Positions 12,820 through 24,990 of a stretch of 64,000 nt of DNA are shown here, piece after piece. The notes under the pieces are model-generated. The model did not search any database and was not told the DNA's origin. It saw only the letters and a list, made by a program, of their open reading frames with translations. Positions within the stretch are counted from its first letter, which is position 1. Every line of letters starts with the position of its first letter. Origin of the DNA: Lineus longissimus (lineage: Eukaryota > Nemertea > Pilidiophora > Heteronemertea > Lineidae); contig NC_088324.1 in NCBI RefSeq assembly GCF_910592395.1, positions 13,604,953 to 13,668,952 of the forward strand, read 5' to 3'. The position numbers and the translations under genes were made by a program.

Positions 12820-15800
12820 ATGAGCAGTACTCCCTATAGTAGGAAAGCTGCCACAGAAACCAGAGTAAGTCTTGTCCTTTCTCAATGTTTTGTATGGTTT
12901 TGACTCGTGAACCAATTTGTGAGTTTCATTTGGCCTTGCTTTGATCTATACCTACAATCTGTCTGGTGGGTATTATCAGTCCTCCTCTTATCTCAAGTGC
13001 TTTATATTTTCCACAGTTAGATTCTGTGGAAGTTTCTGTGAATGTAAGTCATCTTCAGTTTATCCCACCAAATCATCATTTGTGGTGTGCTGTTGTGTTT
13101 GTTCTAACATAAATTATCTTCAACGGGACGTTGTAACCAGTAGGAATTTAAAATCCACGGTGTTGGGTTGCTTTTCAACTATTCAGAGTCATTTATATAT
13201 TCATTTCAGCATGCATTATAGGGTGGGAACTGTGAGTAGAGGTTGGCACTGGTCCTTGCTTCTTGTTAACCCTTTTGCTGTGGGTGACATCTAAATGTAT
13301 GGCACGTCATGCCCTACTATAATTTTGAATCATCAGAACTCGGCAGCAGCCTCTCGAAACATGCCGAAGCCAAAGGCACTTGGGAATTATTAGTTTGATC
13401 CAAATACTATTATAGATGTGTCTACACAGGCAATATCATTTGCCTGTTAATAATGATGGTATTGTTATCCACTGCTCAGCCTAAAAATGACTGCCGCAGC
13501 AAAAGAGTTTTATCGTTTGCGATATCTAGCACTATATTTATATAAACCTGCAATATCCATATGATTTATTCATCTACTTGTTTGACACCAGGTTTGTAGA
13601 ATTGTTCGTAAAATTTAAATCAAATTTTATTCTTCTCAATGTTGTTAGGTGTCTGTACGGGAAATCTGCATCCCTCTTTTCTAACAAAATATGTTGGTAA
13701 AAAAGAAATAGCTGGATTAGCATCTGCAGAAAGATCAGTTGCATAGAAGCTAGACCAAGCTTATTACCAGATTGTTGGTTCAATGTTTCAGGATGTTATA
13801 TCTTTGTGTCCTCAAGCAAGACACTTGATGGATCCCTATAAACACTAGGCTTCTTAAGCACATGGATACACTGAAGTTTTTCAATATTTCCTAACATTTT
13901 AAAACAATATTAATTGCAGTGCTGCATTCACTCACAAGTTTCTGTAATTTATAATCTTTAAGCTTGACTGCTGTACTATTCAATGATGTATGTACATTCT
14001 GTGCCATACCATTGTATGCTGAAGCTTGGTACTATATGCTGAAAAGGGACTCGCTGAATAGGAAATAATTCCTGGTCATTGTTGCCCCTAGCCTGCTGTA
14101 ACTGCTCTGTCTATGACTTTAGTAGCCTTTTATAATTCACTTATCAATAATGCTTCAAGAAAGAATTGATGCCAATTGCTTTGGGACAACTGGTATACTA
14201 CATGTTCTGACCAGCCCCCGATGGGCAAGTGGAAAGTTGACAACTTTTAAGACGATGTCGATGGTAGCCCAGTTCAACCGAGGTACACATCTCTTGCAAA
14301 GATTTCATCATATCTATTTAGATATACCAAGCTGTTTCAGAAATATATACGCAGATCTAAAGACACATATTTCACAAATTTTAAGGGTACGAATAACCCA
14401 ATGATTATTGAACTTGTTTTTTTGTCTTTCTTTTCTTCAGGCTTTCTCTCCTGACGACAATGGGAAGATGAGGAAAGATGCCCGCCAACCACGATGTAAC
14501 AAGACATTCATCGTCTGTATTGTTGTTGTCATCTTTCTCGCCCTCTATCTTTACTATTCGTACTCGACCCTCATGGCACAGAACAAGGAGGTGAAATCAG
14601 CATGGAATTCCTTTGACTACGGCGCCCCACCAGCAGATCTTATGGAGAAAGCAACATCAGTCCCTATTCATGAAAATACTATCAAGTTGACGGTTGGGGG
14701 AATTGTAAGTACTGGATTTGTTTAAATGATGAAATACTTGGTAAACAAGATACTCTAAAAGTAGAAAGCGAGGTCTAGGAGGACAGCATTGCTAGCACTA
14801 TCATAGGATTGTTAGCATCAATTTCAGTAGAAGTTTGTTCAATTTTGTCCACCAAAATTAAGGTTGTCAATCCTTAGAATGGACCAAAGCCATTACTGGG
14901 CCTGCAGCAACTTAGAAACCCCAGTATTATGTGACAAGAACATAGAGAGTTAAATGAAATTATGCTATCTGTTCCTTCTTCAGAAACTTAACTTGTTTTA
15001 CCGCTCGGCCGGCCCGCAAGACAAACAGGCAAAGACACCAGTACTCTTTCTTCACGGGGCATCATTTACATCAAAAACGTGGCAGGATCTCGGGACGTTG
15101 GGATTACTGGCTCTTCTGGGACATCAAGTGGTCGCTGTAGATTTGCCTGGTAAGTTTGGAAGTGTCTGGCTAATAACTGAAAGGTTTTGGGTTTTTCTCA
15201 CCATTAGATAACAACTGTGTAGTCTGTCTCCTTGAGCAGGACATGTGCTGGTTTGCCAGTGGTTAGTATGGTTTTTAGCTTATTGGCCAGTGACTTGAGC
15301 TTGAATGGTACTGGAATGTACCAGTCTGTAAGTAGGGATGTAGGGTAGGGTTATCAAAAGCGCCAAAATACAGTTTGTTTACTTCATGGGAAAGCAGTAG
15401 AAAAGCCTGAGATTCCTTGGGAAAGTGACTTGAAGGAGAAATACAAAGGATCCTGCAAATGATCAACGATTTCTTTTCACTTGCAGGTTTTGGCTCCACT
15501 TCGAGTGCTTCTAACGTCAACAGAGTAGAATTCATCGAAGAGATCATCAAGCAAACCAAGATTGTCACGCCACCTATCATAGTGCTGCCGTCTATGGGTG
15601 GTGGATTTGGTCTGCCGTATGTCATGGAGGCGCCAGAAAAAGCCTACAAGAGAATCAGTGGGATCATTGCCATAGCACCAGTCAACACTGGCACTTACAC
15701 CCATGCACAGTTTCATAGAATCACGGTAGGTGTTACAGTTTTAGTGTTGGTTGTGTTAGAGCTTCAATTTGGGGACAGAATGTTGCCTCAAGTACAAACT

Positions 15801-16237
15801 CTCCCTGTTTGTTTCTGAGGAGGGATGGAGGTTTTCCTTCTGGTTCCCTCATGAATTTTCCAATAAAGGCATTGTCTATATTGCTTTATATCCCTCCTAT
15901 TCTTGTTGTGGATATCTAAAACAGTTCTGGATCCTACTCAATTTCATACCATATGCACGAAGTTTAACCAGAAATAACGACTTTTTCTTTCAATTTCTTT
16001 TAACTCTGATACTTTTTGTTACAGGTTCCAACCATGATTATTCGCGGAGAAAAGGACAAAGGTCTTGGCCTTCAGGCATTGAGCAACCTGCAAAATACAC
16101 AAAATAATGTCCACTTTGTCATGGAAAAGTGTGGTCACGCTGCTTACATGAACGATTCACCAAAATGGCACGAACTCTTGTACAACTATGTGATGGGAGT
16201 TGAAAAGGAAAAACTGTACCTAAATGGGAAAGCATAG
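12820..16237 (+). CDS. ABHD14A: ABHD14A-like alpha/beta hydrolase, membrane-anchored
   Basis: Serine hydrolase-fold protein of the ABHD14 family. Five coding exons: 12820-12864, 14441-14704, 14984-15149, 15487-15725, 16025-16237; phases agree and give 308 aa (human ABHD14A 271). A single transmembrane anchor sits at about 37-56, preceded by a basic stretch (KMRKDARQPR), so type II topology is expected. This separates it from soluble ABHD14B. The oxyanion segment LFLHG is at 124-128. The likely catalytic triad is Ser194 in LPSMGG, Asp249 in GEKD and His276 in CGHAAY, aligning with SPSLSG, GELD and AGHA of human ABHD14A. APVNTGTYTHAQF corresponds to the human APTSTQNYTQEQF. Substrate is unknown. 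The ATG at 12820 follows a splice acceptor at 12786, so the 5' UTR is split. An AATAAA lies at 17140. Confidence 0.9.
13266..13512. mobile_element. Inverted-repeat element in ABHD14A intron 1, piggyBac-like ends
   Basis: The left end TTAACCCTTTTGCTGTGGGT matches the reverse complement of the right end (GACTGCCGCAGCAAAAGAGT) over about 25 bp with several mismatches. A TTAA at the left edge and terminal CCCTTTTGCTG recall piggyBac-type MITEs. The right edge reads TTTTA, so the target duplication is imperfect. It has no coding capacity. Confidence 0.45.
13795..13865. mobile_element. SINE tail remnant
   Basis: GTGTCCTCAAGCAAGACACTTGATG resembles the conserved tail of tRNA-derived SINEs (GTGTCCTTGGGCAAG-CACTT). 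The tRNA-like head is not recognisable. A similar piece, CTCCTTGAGCAGGACATG, is at about 15227. Confidence 0.35.
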
Positions 16238-17710
16238 GATGTGTACGGACATTCCATTATAAATTTTATGATTTTGTGCGATGATGAGAATGCTTTTAGA
16301 AACATTTGAAAGTTAACCAGAGTGACTGGTTGCTTTGAAAAACAGCTGCCTTCAAATTCACAATCTGTTGTGAGAATTTGCCTTTGGCAGTCTGGGCCTT
16401 CTGGTTGTGACTTTGTCCTTATAAGACTAGTTTGGAAGGAAACAGCTGATTCAGACTGATATTGATAAGGTTTAGTTTTTGTTGTATCAGTTTCTAGTAA
16501 CTGGGTGCATATAGATTTTATGATTGCCCATTGGCAATGTTGATGGTCTTAGTCCGATTAGCATGACAGATTGATTGGCTCCGTCCATCATGTTGCAATG
16601 TCATTACAATGGAATTTATAAATTTGGAGAGTATTCTGTTTTCTGTTAACTTTGTCATCGCTGTGAGTATGAATGTTGCACAGAAGTGATCGGACCTAAA
16701 GTTTTCATTTTGAGGTCAACTTTGCTCCAGTATGGTGAAATGTTTGAATGTTGTGTACTGTTCATCATCATGATATATCGAGTTAATGTCTCTCGGTAAA
16801 CTGTATTTCGAACGATTTTAAATGCTTTCTACTTACTCTTTAATAGTGGGCATAACAAGTCATTAGTGGACTTTTATGATTATATTTTATTCATCTTTAG
16901 AGTTGTATCAAACATTCCAACTCTTGTAATCATCATCATCATCATCAGTTGGGAATCATGTTCCCACGAGGAACTATTCCACTGAATCATTCCAAGAAGT
17001 ACTTCAAGTGGGTGGTGGGGGGGGGGGGGGGATTATATTGAGTGCAAATCCAATAAGGAAAAATCATTTATATCAAGTGTCATGTGTTATACATGGTGCT
17101 CTCATGCCATCTACTTGATAATGATGAGGATTTTCACATAATAAAGAGGAAGAACGAATTATATAACTTCGTCATACTTTTATTTGTTTAAGTCCTACAC
17201 AACAGATGGGAGTATTTTGGCGAGTGTCTGGCAATAGTATTGGTGGACCACGTGGAACCGTTATCTTTCGCAGGGTAAGTGTATTGAGGACACTATAGTT
17301 CTCGGGACCAAGACGAGACCTGGTCAAAGAACGAAACTGGGGATTATGGAATTAACTTCCATCTCTGATAGTTGTCATCTCAATTCTCACACTGATGACA
17401 TCCCAGCATTTAGCGAGTCCTCCTGCGATTGAAGATGACCCCCTAGTAGGAGGGGGAGGGAGGCTGAGCCATAGATGCATGGGCCACTCTGATAATGCCC
17501 GGTTACGATTAGACAGTGGCGCCGGTATCGGGGAAACTGGGCATAGTGGGTGTTAAAAAGTCATAACCAGGCCACACGTCACGTGCACATTCGTATTTCC
17601 CGCGTAAGGAACTCATAGTGGCGTTACCTATTATTCATGGGGAGAACTCCGACACCCCTCCGCCATCCCTCGATGTGTACATCGAGGATGTAACAAATCG
17701 CAAACAAGTC
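16238..17710. other. ABHD14A 3' UTR and HENMT1 upstream region
   Basis: The ABHD14A 3' UTR runs from 16238 to just past the AATAAA at 17140-17145. It includes a short ATC repeat near 16933 and a run of 15 G at 17017-17031. The remaining 550 bases are the HENMT1 promoter side, with an E-box CACGTG at 17580-17585. No further gene is seen. Confidence 0.5.
17140..17145 (+). terminator. ABHD14A: Poly(A) signal of ABHD14A
   Basis: AATAAA about 900 bases after the stop codon at 16235-16237, and the first canonical signal I found on this strand after the gene. Confidence 0.55.
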
Positions 17711-20484
17711 ATGGAGAAATGTGTTGAAAATGATGTTCAAACATCCACTGCTACGGACAAGTCAGACCAAGAAGATAAAGAGGAAAAAGATCCAGAGAGT
17801 GCTGTGTTCAATCCTCCTCTTTATCTCCAAAGATACAGGCGGGTGGCCGACGTGATTCGCAAATATGGATGTTCAAGTGTGAGGAAAATCGTTCAGAATC
17901 AGATTCAGAACATAGGCCAATAGGCCCTACACCACAGCGTGTCCCAGAGAAGTGCATGCATGCATTGCAACTAAATAAGTTACCTCTTATGATAAGGATG
18001 TCTGTTGAATTGGTGTCAGACAACATTACCACATCATACATATTTCAAAAATTTTGTTTGTGATTTACGATAGGCCTACGTTCTAATTTGGATAAAAAAG
18101 GCTTGTCATTCCGACATTATTTTGTAGCTGTTTCTGTTGTCTGACTTGCAAACAGGGCCTACAACACGACTTCTCCTTACGCATGTTTCCTTTTGAGGGA
18201 GTAAGTAATAGTATATATCGAGTGAAATGGCCTGATAGTGATATTGTCAGGATGACACTAAACAGCCTTGCCTTGTTTCTCCAACTGTGTCGATCCTGAG
18301 ACTTTGCACTGCGTTGATTTAAAATACTAATGGTGCTCTGTCATTTTGTCTTTTCAGGTGATAGACTTTGGGACAGCTGAGTGCAAATTTCTCCAAACAC
18401 TAAAAAACATTGAGTGTGTTGAAAATATTGCTGGTGTTGATGTGAACAGAGGTGGGTTAGAATCAAGGAAGATGGTTTGCAGGCCGATGACAGCAGATTA
18501 CCTCCAGCCGCGAAAGAAACCGTTAAGGATGCGACTATTCTTTGGAGATCTGACAAAGTATGACTCACGGTTGGAAGAATTCGAGAGTGTTACTTTGATT
18601 GAGGTGTAAGTATAAAAAGGGCTAGGCCTATGCAAATAGTGCGAAATCGGAAACCATGAATGTCATAGCAAATTTGTTTTTCTAATTTCCTTTTTTTGCT
18701 TCTGTTTCTTTTCATTGTCTTAAAACTACAATTTGATCGTAATTTGTCTTCCCTAGGATTGAACATTTAACAGAGCCAGTCCTGGTTGCCATGCCTGATG
18801 CAATATTTGGCAAGCTGAATCCCAAGTTGGTGGTGATCACAACACCAAATGCCGAGTATAACGTGCTTTTCAAGAACTTTACGGGAAAACGTCACTGGGA
18901 TCATAAGTTTGAATGGAACAGAGAAGATTTTAAAACATGGTAAGATATTTTGGTTGTTACTCTTCACATCACAATTCTAGCATCATATGCGCTTGCCAGA
19001 TATATTTTGATCCACTGGGGATTGCAGTGTTTCTTTGTTTGGGATCTTCAAGTGCCGACGGCACAAGGTACATACTTGAATTTGGCTCTGTCGATCATTC
19101 CAGTGAATGAGGCAGTTTCAAAACCTTCTTGGCCCTATATATATCACCAAAAACTACATTTACCTAGCAGGTTCTTATTGGTAGAAAGCATCAATATATT
19201 TCATTTATATCTTTCAGGTGCGAAAATATTGCTATGAAGTATAACTACATCGTTGAATATCAGGGTATCGGTGCTCCACCACCGGGCAAGGAACATATAG
19301 GGTGCTGCAGTCAGATGGCTGTGTTTGAATCATGCTTGGCGAATCAAGCAGATGAATGGTGCTATGGGATGGACCACTCGCAGAGGTCGTCAGCGAGTGG
19401 GAATCCTGCTGAGCAATTTCCTTATGAACTGGTAGGTGGTACTTTCATCCTCTTGAACTGGTCAAGTTGTGGTGGGGACTTGAGAGTTCTATCATCCACG
19501 AGATCGTTAGGAGAGCTGCTTGTTTTTCAGGCACTGCAGATGATGTTCTCATAGAAAACTGCACTATTTTGGACGTCAAATCCTCACAAGGCACACTTTA
19601 TTGACAATGACGGCAAGGATTTGTATTGACATGTAAAAATGTAATTTAACCTAAATGTCCTCAATTTCATAAGCTGTCTTTCAGTCTTTTTTGGGTTACG
19701 TTTCAGATTTCCGATTGGCAACATCCATTCCAGAAAGACACAGTATCCTTGGAACAAAAGATCATCTGGGAGGCTGAATATGTGATGTCATTTCTTGCAC
19801 GGGAGCATCAAAATGAGGAACAATCGTTAGACGAAAATCATATGCCAATAGACTTGAATCACATGTTACAATTCAGAAAGCTGAAGGAGTATTGTGATGA
19901 CATAAACATATTGAGGTATTCAGAATTCCTTCTTGGCTTATCAGTCTTCATGGTGGATAGCTCACCAAGAACTTCTGCTCCACTGTTTATCGGGGGCAAG
20001 GTGTGTTTTAACAGGGTAAGGCTTCTAGCCTTGTTCACTTCTGTACTTGGTAAATAGTCGATTGAAATGCATTCAAGTGTGGTCTGTTGACTGATGTCAG
20101 AGTCACTGGATCTATACTAATGAGTCACATAATTTTACAAACTGCACAAAATCACACTTGTTTTGTAAGTCCAAGCTCTTGTGCTCCATCCTTGAGATCC
20201 AGCTATCACAGATCTACCCAAGACTCACCATTTTTCCCAATTGGTCTTTCAGGGACGTGCTTCAGAATTCAGGTTACCATTTAACATCCAACAAACATTC
20301 CGTCTTGTACAAAATTTATCCGGATACAGATGATGAACCGGAGGATGAGAAACCTAAACGTGCCAGGAGTGCAAGCATAATTTCAGGACAGTTCTCAGAT
20401 GCTGAGGATGACTTAACGACACCCCTACTTTGTGAGGGGTTATACGCAGGCTTACAGGCTTGCGTGGAGTCATGGGATGAATGA
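17711..20484 (+). CDS. HENMT1: Small RNA 2'-O-methyltransferase HENMT1 (HEN1)
   Basis: Methylates the 3'-terminal 2'-OH of piRNAs, protecting them from tailing and decay. Exons: 17711-17878, 18358-18605, 18757-18939, 19218-19431, 19707-20015, and a last one ending at 20484; about 476 aa (human 393). The SAM-binding motif I reads VIDFGTAE (57-64). The metal-site signature EVIEHL supplies E138, E141 and H142, and DHKFEW supplies the fourth ligand H188; all four are kept, so the enzyme should be active. TTPNAEYN and GAPPPGKEHIGCCSQ are also family signatures. The C-terminal extension is acidic and low in complexity. The start is uncertain: 17711 is the first in-frame ATG, and the frame is open upstream only to a stop at 17564. 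The final acceptor is uncertain: AGs ending at 20175 and 20211 keep the frame, while the strongest-looking one, at 20252, would cause early termination. Confidence 0.88.
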
Positions 20485-22364
20485 TTTCACATTCGGTTTT
20501 TAAGGTGTCATAAACTGCAGATCTGCCTGCCGGGTACTTAATTTGTCCTTTTGGACAACAACCCGATCTGTAGATGATGGTGCTGATGTTAATTGTTCTT
20601 TAAATACTGACTCTATTTTCAAAAGGCATGCATAAAAGGCATTAAAATTTATCAAGGGACGACTATAGGCAAGAGATACCAGGTCTGATTGGTAGGGAAT
20701 AAAAATAGGAATGTGGCATCAAAAGAATGATTACTGATTCCGATGTCTTCTAGCTTTAGCCAATTCATATACTAAAAAGTACTTTTAACAACTTGTTCAG
20801 TAAGTAATTTCTTGAATTATTCCAGGGGAATCAGCCAGTCTGTTTGTTTTGTATGAAGGTCCAGTAATTTGTCCAGTAGTATTGTTTTGTAAGTTTTGAC
20901 GTGTTTTCAATTGTCAGTCTCTGCAACTGAAATCCCAATATTGTTTTTTTATAAAACTGTTATCTATTTATTTCATATCTCTGGCATTTATAACTTTACT
21001 TCATGATTCACATTTGTTTACTTCCAGAAAGTATAAGTAGCTCTTCAGACCATTGTAAGTTGTTACATGTGAAGTAATGAGTTGTTGGTATCAGCCTGTG
21101 TTGTCCAGTACAGTATGTACAATAAAAAGATTTAAGTGTTGGAGTGATGTAACCTTGGCCTGGTCTCCCAAGCTGTTTTCTCAATGAAAATATGATACTG
21201 TTGAGTTGAAGTCATGTGGAAGTTTTTTATGTGAAACTTTTGTATCTTGCACATGTAGTTTGCTGAATTGTTGGGCCAAATTGATGTCCTGTTTCTATAT
21301 GTACCTGGTTTTGTGCTTCCAAATCATTGTGTCCATTTCATTTTATTCTGTCGATGTGAAAATGAAACCAACAATGCTGCTTCAACTGCCTAGGCTAACA
21401 TGGTAGTGGTACAAGTGATTTTACGTGGATGTCCACCTTTTGACAATAATGACCCTTGAACACGTTTTCAATTACCAACATTGTATCCTGTGACCTAGGC
21501 CTTTGAATGCAGTACATTTTGCGTCTATCCTTCCAAATTTACCAACCAATGTAAAGTGCTGTAATGGTTGCAATTCAGGTCTGATTTTGATCTCTATTGT
21601 CAAATAAAATATGAAAAGTAATATCATTGTGATTTCCAAGGGACTTTTCAATTGACAGAAACCTTTTACTGTGATGCCGTCACAAGCTTTGTCATGTTTT
21701 CAACATGATTTACTATACCCAGTGCCACTGACAATGATGGTTGTATATGATTTTGTGATACCACAGTGTAGTCACAGTCCGAATGGTTCAGACTGTCTGC
21801 ACTTCTGCCATCTTGGTTAATTCCGATTGTCTAAATGTCGATTATCTTGTGGAGACAAGGCAATCAATTTTGACACTGATTGTGACCATGTTCCTCCGTC
21901 TATTCAGTAATGGTTTTGACTGTGTCTCATACGACAGTCAAGGACAGTTGTAACAGTCTTTTCTACCAAAGAACAATGTGACAGTGCCAAAGTCCTGCAT
22001 GGCTGTGACCATGTAATTGTATTCTACCAGAGATATGTCACATTTCAGCAAATCTACCGACAGATCTTGGATTCTCAGATGGAAAAAGGACTAATGTAGT
22101 TCATCTTGATAAATCATTTAATAAAATATATATTAATCACATGCCCATGATAGAATCCACACACATACTTCATATTGAGAAATTATCATAAGCTCACCGG
22201 ATGAAGAATTATCACATTTTACTGCACAAATTAAAACACCTTCCTTATACATTTAGTCATGGAATAAATGCTTCAAACTTGCAACCCAAACACAACTCGT
22301 CCTCCCGTATACACAGTCTATTAGCACCTGATTTTCATATAATCTCAGTTGTCATTTGGATATT
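20485..22364. other. Convergent 3' region of HENMT1 and SLC31A2
   Basis: This is 3' UTR and intergenic sequence between two tail-to-tail genes. Plus-strand AATAAA signals lie at 21121-21126 and 21603-21608. A minus-strand ATTAAA lies at about 22117. If the distal sites are used the two transcripts would end within about 500 bases of each other. No coding exon is recognised. Confidence 0.5.
21121..21126 (+). terminator. HENMT1: Poly(A) signal of HENMT1
   Basis: AATAAA about 640 bases after the HENMT1 stop codon. A second AATAAA at 21603-21608 is an alternative. Confidence 0.45.
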
Positions 22365-23652
22365 TTATATCTCTAGGGTTGGCGCTGAGGCAGACGACAT
22401 TTGACATTGTATCTCTGATCCTTCAATTGTTTGAGACAATGCAGAGTCCTTGTCCTCATCTGCCCCTAGTTGGTCAATATATTGAAGTTTCAGACCATAG
22501 AAAATGAAATAGCCAACTGCTGACCCTGAAACAAAGGTAAAAAACTTGATGAAATTCCTAATTAGCTTTGTGCCATTCAGTTCCAAGAAAATGGGATATA
22601 GTAAGTTTGACCTGACGCCTAGTCTGTCCTGTCATAGAGGAATTGTTGTACTGAGAATGTTGATTTAAGACTCATTTTAAAAAGACTGTGAATATCTGTG
22701 ACTGACACTTCCTTGAAACGCATGCCAGGTTATTATGATGAATAAATCTGGATTTAACCAGAAATCCCAAAACAGGCAACATATTACTCACCTAAAACCA
22801 CTGCAATACCAACCCAAGCATTGTAAGTCATAACAGCTAACATTACAACGTAGGCTAGTATTACCCGGATCATGTACACCAGTGATGCTGTGCAGTGGTA
22901 GTAAAACCTGAAGAAAAAAATTCTATTGAAATCCAAAGTATTTACCAAGAAGATCATCTGGTACAAGTTTTCTCAGGTTGTGTGGTTTCAACATATTATT
23001 ATTTGCTCTTCAAGCGGTTGAGTAGTGTTAGAGGCTTGTCATTCTAGGGAAGCAAACATACACGCCCAATACAATTTTTACAATCTTTCAATTAATTGAA
23101 AGTTTTCTCTCATGACTACTTACTTTCTGCGCTTGATGTGCCGTAAGCTTGGTGGTATAATGAGTGGTGCGAGTAAAGGAGATCGTCCATAAATGTTCGA
23201 ATCTGTCTTGGCATAGGTGAGGGGGTTCAGATTGGCTTGTTTATGCAAGTATTCTTTGAAGACTGTTATTGCATCCAAGAGAATAGCGAGGAAGCATATT
23301 CCAATACAGGACCCAATAAAAACTAAAAATAAAGATTTGCTTTATAGATTTTCACAAATGTAGTTGAATAGAACTCATCCAAACTTACTGGTTAAAGATT
23401 GTAATTAATTCAAAGAAGGATGAGGGGAAAAACTGATTGCAGCCTATCTCAACATCGACTTAATTAACATTTTTGTGACTGTTTTCTTACAGTTACACAA
23501 TCCAATGGTCACATATGTTGGAACTTGGTCGTACATAGGCATACGTAATAATGGTAAAACAATTCTATTCAACATCTTTTACCTCCAAGAGTCGATGCAT
23601 TCCATCCTCGGAAAATGAAGTCCTTAAATGTATCCACAAATTCGAATGACAT
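22365..23652 (-). CDS. SLC31A2: Copper transporter SLC31A2-like (CTR2)
   Basis: Second SLC31 copper transporter; vertebrate CTR2 acts on endolysosomal membranes and modulates CTR1. Minus-strand exons 23652-23583, 23322-23124, 22907-22792, 22525-22365 give 181 aa (human SLC31A2 143). The start MSFEFVDT lines up with the human MAMHFIFSDT, with no Met/His-rich ectodomain. TM1 begins near FIGSCIGICFLAIL. TM2 carries MLAVM (M112, M116) followed by TYNAW, and the segment matches CTR2 (MLAVMSYNTW) better than CTR1. TM3 has GSAVG (G129-G133), again the CTR2 form. There is no HCH tail. A good splice acceptor abuts the ATG, so an upstream non-coding or short coding exon must exist and was not found. 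Intron positions are shared with SLC31A1. Confidence 0.9.
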
Positions 23653-24938
23653 CTGGAGTGGAAATATTAAGAGAAAATATCAAAGCAGTAGATAAATAGA
23701 TAGCAAGATAGGTACACAAATACTCAACGACGTTGTGAATGTCCCCTTGGTCTGGGCCTGGCTTAATCGTTTGAAAAGCCACGCCCCCCCCCCCCCCCCG
23801 CTGCATATTTTGCCTGCAAAAAGTGCAATCCACTCTGCTCATCACTAATCCTGCAGTGGGGGCAGGAAAACTGCTGGTCAGAGGCACTTACACGCATCAT
23901 GATGTTGCCGTACTGCTAAGCAAAGAATTTTGCATGACCCTGGCACTTCTTATCTTGAAATTGACTTTTCAATATGCCAAAATAAGTAATGTTCATGAAA
24001 ACAAAATCAATTTTTTGGCTAACATGGTTGCAGCCATTTTGAGGAAGTAGAATTTAAGCCAATCAGCGTGCGAATTTTGATCCCTCAGCGCTATCTTCTG
24101 GGAAACGTAGAAACTAGATTTATACAGGGTAATTGACAAACAAAACAATGCAACCAGTGCAATCAGTTTTTAACCCCTAAAACAAAAAAACCGCTGCACG
24201 ATATGCATTCAACATTAGATTCGAAATTAGTGGTATTCACTAAAAAGATTACACATCAATGGTTGAGCAGATTAATGTTTTGCCTATCCCGCCCTCTCTG
24301 TGCCTGTGCCTGTGGCACACGTGGTGAAGACAATCAGGTTCAGCCCATGACCTTTCCTCAGAGAGTCACCATTTATCTTCCCTGCAATAATAGGCTCCCT
24401 AAGCAGGCCCGTCGTCAACCACACAAGTCCTTCACCATACAATAGGAAGGGGAATTTTCGAGGGGATATTTCAACCTGCTACACTGGGGGAAAGATCGTA
24501 ACGACGACCACAACTAATTCCCCCATTTGTACGATGGAACCCCATTGGCTACAAATTTAAAGGCAAGTTGAAAGCTTGGATGTGATAGGTTCCTCCTCAG
24601 AAACGTTCGAAATTTGGATCCGTAAACAACGGTGAAGCAACATGAGCAGGTTTTGCTTGAAATAACTCCGATTTTGATATTTGTAAAAGAAGAGATTAAT
24701 CCGTAGGTATGCATTTTTGCTTTATAGCGTAACTCGATACATTTTCTGAATGAACTGAAGATCAAAATGACCACTGGCATGAGATTCCGTGGTTGCAGAG
24801 CGTAGGCGCGGCGTAAGTCATGAAGACATTGAAGTCACTAGGCCTACTGACACTACACTAGTGCTCAACGGCCTTGTTTAGTCAATTAGTGATAGGCTAG
24901 TCAAGTTATTCCATTTCCCTTATTCTGTCTATTCACAG
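23653..24938. promoter_or_regulatory. Divergent upstream region, SLC31A2/ASPM
   Basis: About 1.3 kb separates the two start codons. Candidate ASPM elements are CCAAT at 24059-24063, an inverted CCAAT (ATTGG) at 24544-24548, and CHR-like sites TTTAAA at 24556-24561 and TTCGAA at 24606-24611. CCAAT plus CHR sites are typical of G2/M genes regulated by NF-Y and DREAM, which would suit ASPM. A run of 16 C lies at 23784-23799. These are pattern matches only. No coding exon is seen. Confidence 0.35.
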
Positions 24939-24965
24939 ATGATGGAAGACCTTGAAGTGTTCTAA
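24939..24965 (+). promoter_or_regulatory. Short upstream ORF in the ASPM leader
   Basis: An eight-codon ORF starting ATGATGGAAG ends with TAA 25 bases before the ASPM start. It sits directly after a strong splice acceptor (TGTCTATTCACAG), so the coding exon probably starts at 24939 with the uORF as its first sequence. The frame differs from ASPM. Short leader ORFs often reduce initiation at the main ATG; that effect here is inference. Confidence 0.5.
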
Positions 24966-24990
24966 AATCAGTTTGAGAAGACATTTCGAG

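Noticed and set aside
17618-17710. Upstream start for HENMT1 at 17618
   Set aside because: The codon there is GTG. The first in-frame ATG is at 17711, and an upstream in-frame stop lies at 17564.
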